NCBI RefSeq assembly: GCF_009828115.1
Contig: NZ_WTYL01000001.1
Location: 744,001 to 808,000, forward strand
Origin: Allopontixanthobacter sediminis
GTDB lineage: Bacteria > Pseudomonadota > Alphaproteobacteria > Sphingomonadales > Sphingomonadaceae
Direction of reading: 5' to 3'
Length of the DNA stretch: 64,000 nt
Part shown: in pieces, positions 54,111 through 61,662 of the stretch
Position numbering within the stretch: the first letter of the stretch is position 1
How the letters are laid out: each line of letters begins with the position of its first letter
Position numbers and translations under genes: made by a program
Notes under the pieces: generated by a model
Seen by the model: the letters and a program-made list of their open reading frames with translations, nothing else
The model's database searches: none
Told to the model about the DNA's origin: nothing

Positions 54111-54156
54111 TACCCTGTATGTCCCTGTTACCAAGGCTTTGGCAAGACAGGATTAC

Positions 54157-55698
54157 CTAATAGGCGCGGGCGACATAGATCCGTTCGGCCGCAGGTTCGC
54201 CGGTGAAAATGCAGGTTCCCGAGACGGGTTCGGCACCAATCGGCACATTGCGGACAGTCAGCTTCAGGGCCTTGAGCTTTTCCACCACTGCATCGAGCGC
54301 CGCCCCGGTCGGTTTGGACCATTGGACCTCAGCCCATCCGGGGTACTTCGCATCGCCGCTGTAAAACGCCGACAATTCGTCCAGGCTGGTGATGCCGCGC
54401 GTAATGTTCGCGTCGCGCCGCGCCGCGGCCTCGTTGTAAAGCGCTTGCTGGATTTCTTCGAGCAGTCCCGGGATCAAACCGGTTGCATCGGACGCGGCCG
54501 GTGCGGAAAAGTCGGGCTTGCCATTGGCGTCCCACAACCGATCCCGCCGGAGCAGGCTGACAGTCCCGTTCTCCATGTCGCGGCCGCCCACCTCGAGGAT
54601 AATTGGCGCACCTTTACGCACCCAGTCCCACCGCTTGGCCGCTGCCTTGCCAGGCTTTTTGTCCAGCAGGATCCGCGTTTTTTCGCCGAGTGTCGAGGTT
54701 CCCGCAATCGCCGCGCGCAGGTCTTCGCAATACGCCAGCAGCGCCTCGTCTTCCGGCTTGTCGCGCAGCATCGGAAGAATGACCACCTGATGGGGCGCGA
54801 TTGCGGGCGGAACGCGCAAGCCGTCATCGTCGCCATGCGTCATGATCACGCCGCCGATGAGTCGGGTGGAGGTGCCCCAGCTGGTCGTGTGGCAATATTG
54901 CTGCCCGCCTTCACGGTTTTGGTACTGGATGCCAGAAGCTTGCGCGAAATTGGTCCCGAGATAATGCGAAGTGCCGGCCTGCAGCGCCTTGCCGTCCTGC
55001 ATCATCGCTTCGATCGACCAGGTTTCGACGGCACCGGGAAAGCGCTCGTTTTCAGGCTTCTCGCCCGCGATTACCGGCATCGCCAGATCATCTTCGGCGC
55101 AGGCCCGGTATACCTCGAGCATCCGCAATGTGTGTTCCTTGGCATCGGCCGCGTTTTCATGCGCGGTATGCCCTTCCTGCCACAGAAATTCGCTGGTGCG
55201 CAGGAACATCCGGGTGCGCATTTCCCAGCGCACGACGTTGGCCCATTGGTTGGTCAGCAGCGGCAGGTCGCGCCAGCTCTGGATCCACCGCGCCATCGCG
55301 TCACCGATGATGGTTTCCGACGTCGGGCGAACCACTAGCGGCTCTTCCAGCTTCGCAGCCGGGTCAGGGATCAACTTGCCATTTTCGTCCGCGATAAGGC
55401 GGTGATGGGTGACCACCGCCATTTCCTTCGCAAAGCCTTCGACATGCTCCGCCTCGCGCTCGAAATTGGATAGCGGGATGAAGATGGGGAAATAGCAATT
55501 GTCGTGTCCGGTCGCCTTGATCCGGTCGTCCATCAGACGCTGGATGCGCTCCCAGATGCCGTAACCCCACGGCTTGATGACCATGCAGCCCCGAACGCCG
55601 GATTCTTCGGCGAGATCGGCAGCGGAGATGACCTCCTGATACCAGGCGGCAAAGTCATCTGCGCGGCGCGCGGTCAAGGCGTGACGGATATTGGACAA
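54157..55698 (-). CDS. proS: Prolyl-tRNA synthetase, eukaryotic/archaeal type
   Basis: A 513-residue class II synthetase. The opening DFAAWYQEVISAADLAEESGV, motif 2 region RWEMRTRMFLRTSEFLWQEG and the C-terminal Tyr (IYVARAY) mark the eukaryotic/archaeal-type enzyme with a C-terminal zinc-fold extension, rather than the bacterial type with an editing insertion. Its last residue is tyrosine, as in that family. The start is TTG at 55698; there is no in-frame ATG nearby. It is a single-gene unit between phaR and the M28 gene. Confidence 0.94.
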   Translation of the reverse strand: MSNIRHALTARRADDFAAWYQEVISAADLAEESGVRGCMVIKPWGYGIWERIQRLMDDRIKATGHDNCYFPIFIPLSNFEREAEHVEGFAKEMAVVTHHRLIADENGKLIPDPAAKLEEPLVVRPTSETIIGDAMARWIQSWRDLPLLTNQWANVVRWEMRTRMFLRTSEFLWQEGHTAHENAADAKEHTLRMLEVYRACAEDDLAMPVIAGEKPENERFPGAVETWSIEAMMQDGKALQAGTSHYLGTNFAQASGIQYQNREGGQQYCHTTSWGTSTRLIGGVIMTHGDDDGLRVPPAIAPHQVVILPMLRDKPEDEALLAYCEDLRAAIAGTSTLGEKTRILLDKKPGKAAAKRWDWVRKGAPIILEVGGRDMENGTVSLLRRDRLWDANGKPDFSAPAASDATGLIPGLLEEIQQALYNEAAARRDANITRGITSLDELSAFYSGDAKYPGWAEVQWSKPTGAALDAVVEKLKALKLTVRNVPIGAEPVSGTCIFTGEPAAERIYVARAY

Positions 55699-55777
55699 GG
55701 GAGTTCCGTTCAGGATTAAGCTGAAAAACGTGCGCCAAAACTGTTAATGCGGCAGCGCGTAACGTCAAGCGCGCAGC

Positions 55778-56344
55778 TTAGTTGCTGAGTTCGTCCAGCT
55801 TCTTCTGCATGGCAGCCATCTGCTGGCGGAGTTCGTTCAGTTCCGAGTTGTCGCCTCCGTCCGCCGAACTATCGGCAACTGCTTTCCCTTCGGAGGCGCC
55901 CGGCATGAACGCCTTTGTCGCGGCACGCATCATCGCCATATTGGTTTCCGCCATTTTCGTCAGCGGGTTGTTGCCGATATTTGTCCGCAGTGCTTCATGC
56001 AATTTCGCCTGATTCTCGCGGAAGTTGACCATTGCCGCTTCAAGGTAGTGCGGCATCATCGACTGCATCGAATTACCGTACATCCCGATCAGGTCACGCA
56101 AAAAGCTGACCGGAAGCATGTGCTCACCGCTCGCTTCTTCTTCCATAATGATCTGGGTTAGTATCGAATGCGTAATGTCATCGCCGCTTTTCGCATCAAG
56201 AACTATGAAATCCGTTCCCTCACGAGTCATTTTCGACAGATCGTCTAACGTTATGTAGCTGGACGAGCTGGTATTATAAAGCCGCCGATTGGCGTATTTC
56301 TTGATAATGACGGCATCACCGACGTTATGATCACGCTTGGCCAT
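55778..56344 (-). CDS. phaR: Polyhydroxyalkanoate synthesis repressor PhaR
   Basis: A 188-residue DNA-binding repressor that also binds PHA granules. The N-terminal PHB_acc domain reads VIIKKYANRRLYNTSSSSYITLDDLSKM, followed by HMLPVSFLRDLIGMYGNSMQ. The C-terminus is a coiled coil (ELNELRQQMAAMQKKLDEL). No PHA synthase or phasin gene is in the window, so it acts in trans. A TGCA-rich inverted repeat overlaps its own promoter, which fits autoregulation as known for other PhaR proteins. Confidence 0.93.
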   Translation of the reverse strand: MAKRDHNVGDAVIIKKYANRRLYNTSSSSYITLDDLSKMTREGTDFIVLDAKSGDDITHSILTQIIMEEEASGEHMLPVSFLRDLIGMYGNSMQSMMPHYLEAAMVNFRENQAKLHEALRTNIGNNPLTKMAETNMAMMRAATKAFMPGASEGKAVADSSADGGDNSELNELRQQMAAMQKKLDELSN

Positions 56345-56374
56345 GAAGGAACCCTGTTTATGACTGTAAGGCTA

Positions 56375-56405
56375 CTTATAGCAGTTGCAGTGTGTGCAGT
56401 GCAAC
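56375..56405 (-). promoter_or_regulatory. phaR promoter overlapped by a TGCA-rich inverted repeat (probable PhaR operator)
   Basis: On the minus strand TTGCAC (56404-56399) and TATAAG (56380-56375) are 18 bp apart. Between and over them are three TGCA units and an inverted repeat (GTTGCA at 56384-56389, TGCAAC at 56400-56405). TGC-rich sites are the known targets of PhaR, so this is likely autoregulation. Confidence 0.6.
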
Positions 56406-56424
56406 ATATTCGCCGGAAAAGTTC

Positions 56425-57477
56425 TCAAGCCCGGTATCTGGGCCCCAGAGTGGTCAACAATTCGTATTGCGACAGGCCGCTGATTCGAGCGGCTTCTGGG
56501 AGGTTGTACGGGATTTCGACCCAGTCGCCTTCGCGCAAATGCTGCGCAGCAGAAAGGTCGATCACGACCATGTCCATCGATACCTTGCCCAGCAGCGGCA
56601 GGCTGGCGCTGCCCGATTTGAGCGCGCCCTTACCAGTCCAGCAGCGTAGGAAACCGTCGGCATAGCCGAGCGAGACGACCCCTACTTCCATCTGACGCGG
56701 TGCAGTGAAAACCGCATTGTAGCCCACCGAGTCGCCCGCTTGGAGCAGACGGCGCTGCAGGATCGCCGCTTGCGGCGCTGCGACCTGCGCAATCCTTCCC
56801 GCCAATTCCGCCCGCGGGACCCCGCCATACAGCGCTAGGCCCGGGCGGGTCAGGTCGAAGGCGTAGTCCGGCCCGAGTGCGATCCCGGCGCTGTTCGCCA
56901 GGCTCAGCCTCCTTGCATTTATCGATTGGGCGGCTTGTCTGAATCGCTCGAGTTGCACGGCGTTGAGGTCGCTATCCTCGTCGGCCGATGCGAGATGCGA
57001 CATCAGTACGTCGATTTCGAGGTTCTGCAGTGCCGGGTCGCCGATTTCCGACATCGATAGCCCAAGACGGTTAATGCCCGTGTCGATCATCAGGTCGCAG
57101 ATCCCGCCGCCGCTGTCTCGCCATAGCCGAACCTGACGCAGGCTGTTTAGCACCGGCTTCACACCGGCCCGCCGCGCGAAAGACGCGTCAGCCTCGCTCA
57201 AGGGCCCGTGCAGGACCGAGACCGATTGCGGCGGCGCGTGGGCGATCACGCCCGGAACTTCGCTCCAATGCGCTACGAAAAAACTGCGCGCGCCAGCTTG
57301 GACCAGGGTGGGCAGCACCTCTGCCACGCCCAGCCCATAGGCGTTGGCCTTGACCGCTGCGCCCGCTACCGCCGAACCGGAAAGTTGGTTCAGCGCCTGC
57401 CAGTTTTCGGCGAGCGCCCGATGATCGATCCGCAGTCGCAATGATGGCGGGGGAAGCTGCGCCGGATATTCAGGCAT
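56425..57477 (-). CDS. alr: Alanine racemase
   Basis: A 350-residue pyridoxal-phosphate enzyme that makes D-alanine for peptidoglycan. It has the cofactor lysine in GAAVKANAYGLGVA, the conserved GINRLGL and HLASADE, and the catalytic tyrosine region VGYNAVFTAP with GVVSLGYADGF. The ATG at 57477 overlaps the upstream transporter by 8 bp; the frame open to 57609 belongs to the transporter end. It is the last gene of a minus-strand run from radA. Confidence 0.93.
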   Translation of the reverse strand: MPEYPAQLPPPSLRLRIDHRALAENWQALNQLSGSAVAGAAVKANAYGLGVAEVLPTLVQAGARSFFVAHWSEVPGVIAHAPPQSVSVLHGPLSEADASFARRAGVKPVLNSLRQVRLWRDSGGGICDLMIDTGINRLGLSMSEIGDPALQNLEIDVLMSHLASADEDSDLNAVQLERFRQAAQSINARRLSLANSAGIALGPDYAFDLTRPGLALYGGVPRAELAGRIAQVAAPQAAILQRRLLQAGDSVGYNAVFTAPRQMEVGVVSLGYADGFLRCWTGKGALKSGSASLPLLGKVSMDMVVIDLSAAQHLREGDWVEIPYNLPEAARISGLSQYELLTTLGPRYRA

Positions 57478-59137
57478 TATCGCTGAAATCGCGGGGCGGA
57501 CCGCCCTGTACGCCCCACCACGCAACCAGCATGCCGAACGCCACGATCGCCCAGGTGTACCAGAGCCCGGCATACGCATTGCCTGTCGTTGCGATGATAT
57601 ACCCGGCAATCAGGGGCAGAAATCCGCCGAGATAGCCCGCTCCGATGTGGTAGGGGATCGACATGGAGCTGTACCGGATACGGGCCGGGAACATCTCACA
57701 TAGCAGCGCCGCCACCGACCCGTAGGTCAGCGCCGACAATCCGCCCAGGCAGATCAGCAATGCGATGATCCCGATGATGTTCGGTAGCGGCGGGGTTTGG
57801 CGTTCGAAGCTATAACCCTGTTCCTGAAGCAGGCTCTGGACGTAGGGTTTACGTTCGGCGGCGCCGAGGTCGACACCTTCCGAAAGGTCATATTCCGCCG
57901 CGCCGACATTCAGGTTGACCGGCGTCCTGCTCGGCCCCGATGTTACCGCGTCGAACTGCCGGACGGTGTAAGGTATGCCCAGGGAGGTCAGGTCCTGCAG
58001 CAGCTTGCCGCAATCCGTCGCCTGGTCGCTGGCGAACGGGTTGTAGTCACAGGCCATGCCGGTGACTACAACCGGAGCACTGTTGGCGCTTGCCCGGAGG
58101 CCTGGATTGGCGAGCGCGCCGAGGCCCCAGAAGATCGGGAACAGCAGCAGCAGGGTAAGCACCGCTCCGATCATGATCGGTTTCTTGCGGCCCACCCGGT
58201 CCGACCATTTGCCCACCACAAGGTAGAGGCCGAGCGAGAGACAGCCCGCGATAAGCATGATGATTTCCACCAGCCCCTCGTTCATCCGCATCGGGCCGCG
58301 CAGGAAGGACAGGCCCGAAAAGAACGCCGTATACCAGATCACGGTCAGGACACCTGCAACCCCGAACAGGGCGACAAAGATGCGCTTCGGATTGCCCGGA
58401 TAGGTGAAACTTTCAACAAACGGGTTTTCCGCTGTTTCGCCCGCTTCCTTCATCGCCTGGAAAACCGGACTTTCCGACAGTTTCAGCCGCATCCACAGCG
58501 AAAGGGCGAGAAGGATGATCGACAGCAGGAACGGCACCCGCCAGCCCCATGCCGCGAAATCATCCTCCGAGATCAGGAAGCGGCACGTCAGGACGACCGC
58601 GATGCTGAGCACAAAGCCGCCGGCGACGCTGGCCTGGATGAAACTTGTGTAGAAACCGCGCTTTTCCGGCGGGGCATGCTCAGCTACATAGATCGCCGCG
58701 CCGCCATATTCGCCGCCTAGGGCCAGACCCTGCAATACGCGAAGCAGGATCACGATGATCGGCGCGGCAATCCCGATGGTGGCGGCATTGGGAATGAGCC
58801 CGACGCCCGCCGTCGCGATCCCCATCAGCGTCACCGTGACCAGGAACGTGTATTTGCGTCCCAGCCGGTCTCCCAGGTAACCGAACAGGATCGCACCGAG
58901 CGGACGGAACCCGAAGCCGACCGCAAATCCGGCCCACACCAACAGCATTTCGAGCGTTTCGTTGTCCGAGGGAAAAAACGCCGCGCCGATCAGCGAGGCC
59001 AGGGTACCGTAAATGAAGAAGTCATACCATTCGAACACGGTCCCGGCGGAGGACGCCGCGATGACCAGCCGGATTTCCTTGGCCGTGGGGGTGTGGTCTG
59101 TTCCAGGCATGGTACCTTCGGCCGCAATAGTGCTCAT
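57470..59137 (-). CDS. MHS-type MFS transporter with periplasmic loop insertion
   Basis: A 555-residue major-facilitator protein of the metabolite:H+ symporter group. Signatures are AASSAGTVFEWYDFFIYGTLA, GYLGDRLGRKYTFL, and RVLQGLALGGEYGGAAIYVAEHAP. Between helices 9 and 10 lies an unusually long loop (about residues 345-450) with two cysteines (MACDYNPF, ATDCGKLL); topology places it in the periplasm. The substrate is unknown; relatives carry dicarboxylates, proline/betaine or shikimate. ATG 59137 is chosen over the longer frame to 59227. It overlaps alr by 8 bp. Confidence 0.88.
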   Translation of the reverse strand: MSTIAAEGTMPGTDHTPTAKEIRLVIAASSAGTVFEWYDFFIYGTLASLIGAAFFPSDNETLEMLLVWAGFAVGFGFRPLGAILFGYLGDRLGRKYTFLVTVTLMGIATAGVGLIPNAATIGIAAPIIVILLRVLQGLALGGEYGGAAIYVAEHAPPEKRGFYTSFIQASVAGGFVLSIAVVLTCRFLISEDDFAAWGWRVPFLLSIILLALSLWMRLKLSESPVFQAMKEAGETAENPFVESFTYPGNPKRIFVALFGVAGVLTVIWYTAFFSGLSFLRGPMRMNEGLVEIIMLIAGCLSLGLYLVVGKWSDRVGRKKPIMIGAVLTLLLLFPIFWGLGALANPGLRASANSAPVVVTGMACDYNPFASDQATDCGKLLQDLTSLGIPYTVRQFDAVTSGPSRTPVNLNVGAAEYDLSEGVDLGAAERKPYVQSLLQEQGYSFERQTPPLPNIIGIIALLICLGGLSALTYGSVAALLCEMFPARIRYSSMSIPYHIGAGYLGGFLPLIAGYIIATTGNAYAGLWYTWAIVAFGMLVAWWGVQGGPPRDFSDNA

Positions 59138-59202
59138 GGTGCTTTCATTCCCCCGAATTCCAACCGCCCCGCAGTTTCCGTGGAGCCTGCAAGCCCGCCG
59201 CT

Positions 59203-59643
59203 TTAGCCCGCTTGTTCGGCCTTGCAAAGCGCGTCAGCGGCGGCCTTCCACGGCAAAAGTATGGCACCATGCCGTCCGGGATGATCGAGGGCCGGCACAA
59301 GAGCCGACATTCCGGGCCAGCCTGGCAGATCGCCCGCGCCTGCCAGCCACAGTTCGAGCTGCTTTAAGGCCTCAGCAATACCATCGTTGGAACGGCCCGC
59401 GGCGGCTGCAGCGAATGTCGCGGCCGCCGCCTGACCGACAGCGCACGCCGTGACCTGCATGCCGAGGGAGGAGATTCGTCCTTCACCGTCGGTCGAAACA
59501 CCCATTTTTACGCTGCTACCGCATGTCCGTGAACGCGCTTCGCCAGCTAGCGGTAGCGCCGGATCGAGTGGGTACCCTGCGAGAGTTACCGCCAGTGCCA
59601 GAAGTTCAGGAGTGTAAAGCTTTGTCGGGGTCTGCGCGGTCAT
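59203..59643 (-). CDS. NifU/IscU-like iron-sulfur scaffold protein
   Basis: A 146-residue protein with the IscU/SufU fold. Two cluster cysteines are visible, Cys41 (RTCGSS) and Cys67 (VTACAVGQ). Where the third conserved cysteine should be, the sequence reads HPGRHGAILLPW, so it is missing. It may be a specialised or degenerate member. The ATG at 59643 overlaps the cvpA stop (TGATG); a TTG one codon earlier is also in frame. It is translationally coupled to cvpA. Confidence 0.8.
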   Translation of the reverse strand: MTAQTPTKLYTPELLALAVTLAGYPLDPALPLAGEARSRTCGSSVKMGVSTDGEGRISSLGMQVTACAVGQAAAATFAAAAAGRSNDGIAEALKQLELWLAGAGDLPGWPGMSALVPALDHPGRHGAILLPWKAAADALCKAEQAG

Positions 59644-60167
59644 CAATCGGGCACGGCATCGTTGGCGCTGCGCAATTGGGCGCGCCTGCCTTCGATCATC
59701 TCGACGAGCGCCTCCGCTCCGGCATCGACCAGCGTGTAGGAGCGCGCAGTGGTGATCCAGGTCGGCCGGCCGGCCACACCCCAGACCGTATCGTACCCCA
59801 GGACCAGTAGGGAGAAGGCCAGGACCACGATGATCCCGCCCTTGATCGCGCCGAACCCGAAGCCCAGAACCCGGTCGATCGGCCCGAGGACAGAATTGCG
59901 CGAGGCGGACCCCGCCCGGCCGGCAATAAGCTTCATCCCGGCATAGGGGATCAACAGCAGCAGAGCGAAAGCAAGAACCGCGGCCCCTGACGGAGTCCCG
60001 ATCTTGGGTTCCAACCAGCTATACAATGGCGTGTGGAGATAATGAATCGCGAACACCGCGAGCATCCAGGCGGCGACCGACAAGACTTCCTGAACCAGCC
60101 CGCGCAAGAAGCCGCCAGCAGCAGCCACGCCGACGATAATCAGAACGATGATATCAAATCCGGTCAT
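59643..60167 (-). CDS. cvpA: CvpA family membrane protein
   Basis: A 174-residue inner-membrane protein with four predicted helices (about 4-24, 27-45, 64-84 and 101-124) and a short cytoplasmic tail. The opening DIIVLIIVGVAAAGGFLRGLVQEVLS and the conserved NSVLGPIDRVLGFGFGAIKG are typical of CvpA. E. coli CvpA is linked to colicin V production and envelope integrity; its exact activity is not known. It lies 15 bp downstream of radA and is coupled to the scaffold gene. Confidence 0.9.
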   Translation of the reverse strand: MTGFDIIVLIIVGVAAAGGFLRGLVQEVLSVAAWMLAVFAIHYLHTPLYSWLEPKIGTPSGAAVLAFALLLLIPYAGMKLIAGRAGSASRNSVLGPIDRVLGFGFGAIKGGIIVVLAFSLLVLGYDTVWGVAGRPTWITTARSYTLVDAGAEALVEMIEGRRAQLRSANDAVPD

Positions 60168-60182
60168 ACGTTCAGGCCTGAA

Positions 60183-61592
60183 TTATGCGGTCGATACTAT
60201 TCGATCGACGAGATTGCTGAGTTGATAGAGCGTTTGATAGTTAAATCTAGGTGAATTCTTGGCAACTTTGTCTGCTTCCCCGCTACCTTTTTCGCCCTGT
60301 GTGCCTGATGCAACAGGGCCGAATCCCTTGTCGAAACCCAATTTGGCTGATTCGCGCAGCCGGAGTCCCGCATGTGCTACCGGGCGGATTTCCCCGGCCA
60401 GCGAAATCTCGCCGAACCACGTGCTGCCGGATGGCAGCGGTCTGTCGGCGAGCGCCGATACCAGGGCAGCAGCGACCGCCACGTCCGCAGCCGGGTCCGA
60501 CAGGCGGTATCCTCCAGCGACATTGAGGTAAACCTCCGCGGAACTGAAATTCAGGCCGCAGCGCGATTCAAGCACCGCCAGCAGCATCGCGAGGCGGCCG
60601 CTGTCCCACCCGACCACCGCCCGGCGCGGAGTTGCCCCGCTCTGCAATCTCACGATCAGCGCCTGTATTTCGACCAGCACCGGACGGGTGCCCTCCAGCG
60701 CGGGGAACACCGAGCTCCCGGCCAGGGGCGCCTCCCTGCCCGACAGGAACAGCATCGAGGGGTTGGAGACTTCTTCCAGCCCTGCGCCGGCCATGGCGAA
60801 TACGCCAATCTCGTCCACCGCGCCGAACCGGTTCTTGATCGCCCGCAATATCCGGTACTGGTGGCTGCGCTCCCCTTCGAAGCTCATCACCACATCGACC
60901 ATGTGTTCCAGCACGCGCGGCCCGGCGATCGACCCGTCCTTCGTTACATGCCCCACCAGCACCAGGGCAGTGCCGCGCTCCTTCGCAAACCGGATGAGCT
61001 CGAACGCGCATCCGCGCACCTGGCTTACCGTCCCCGGCGCTCCCTCGATCGTGTCCGAATGCATCGTCTGAATGGAATCGATTACCAGCAGCGCCGGTGG
61101 TTCCATGTCGTTGAGCGTGGTGAGGATATCGCGCACCGATGTCGCTGCGGCCAACTTGATCGGTGCATCGGCCAGCCCTAGCCGCGATGCGCGGAGGCGG
61201 ACCTGGCCTGCAGCTTCTTCCCCGCTGACATAGACCGTCGCGCCGCCGGCCCGGGCAATCTTCGCCACCGCCTGCAGCAACAAGGTCGATTTTCCGATAC
61301 CCGGATCGCCGCCCATCAGGATTGCGGAACCCGGAACCAGCCCACCGCCCAGCGCGCGGTCGAATTCGGCGAGCCCGGTCGGGCGGCGCTGCAACACCTC
61401 ACCCGGGGCGTCGAGCGCCACGAACTTGACCGAACGTCCGCCGCTCGACAAATCGTGCTTCAGGGAAAACACCGTCGCCGGAACGTCTTCCGAAAGCGTG
61501 TTCCATTCCGCGCAATCGGCGCATTGGCCTTGCCACCGGTGCGAGACGGAGCCGCAAGCCTGGCAGATGTAACGCTTCTTTGTCTTGGCCAT
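60183..61592 (-). CDS. radA: DNA repair protein RadA
   Basis: A 469-residue RecA-like helicase that promotes branch migration in recombination. A four-cysteine zinc motif opens it (CQACGSVSHRWQGQCADC). It has Walker A GGDPGIGKST, the RadA-specific KNRFG (AIKNRFGAVDEIGVF) and a C-terminal Lon-protease-like domain. The ATG at 61592 gives the usual MAKTKKRYIC start; the frame extends to 61640. It is the first gene of a minus-strand run radA-cvpA-scaffold and probably MFS-alr, and it is divergent from the patatin-like gene. Confidence 0.96.
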   Translation of the reverse strand: MAKTKKRYICQACGSVSHRWQGQCADCAEWNTLSEDVPATVFSLKHDLSSGGRSVKFVALDAPGEVLQRRPTGLAEFDRALGGGLVPGSAILMGGDPGIGKSTLLLQAVAKIARAGGATVYVSGEEAAGQVRLRASRLGLADAPIKLAAATSVRDILTTLNDMEPPALLVIDSIQTMHSDTIEGAPGTVSQVRGCAFELIRFAKERGTALVLVGHVTKDGSIAGPRVLEHMVDVVMSFEGERSHQYRILRAIKNRFGAVDEIGVFAMAGAGLEEVSNPSMLFLSGREAPLAGSSVFPALEGTRPVLVEIQALIVRLQSGATPRRAVVGWDSGRLAMLLAVLESRCGLNFSSAEVYLNVAGGYRLSDPAADVAVAAALVSALADRPLPSGSTWFGEISLAGEIRPVAHAGLRLRESAKLGFDKGFGPVASGTQGEKGSGEADKVAKNSPRFNYQTLYQLSNLVDRIVSTA

Positions 61593-61662
61593 GGTCGTGC
61601 AATAGTAGGAACATACATAGAACGCAATTGCCATCCGCAAAATTGCCGGTCACAAGGACGTG

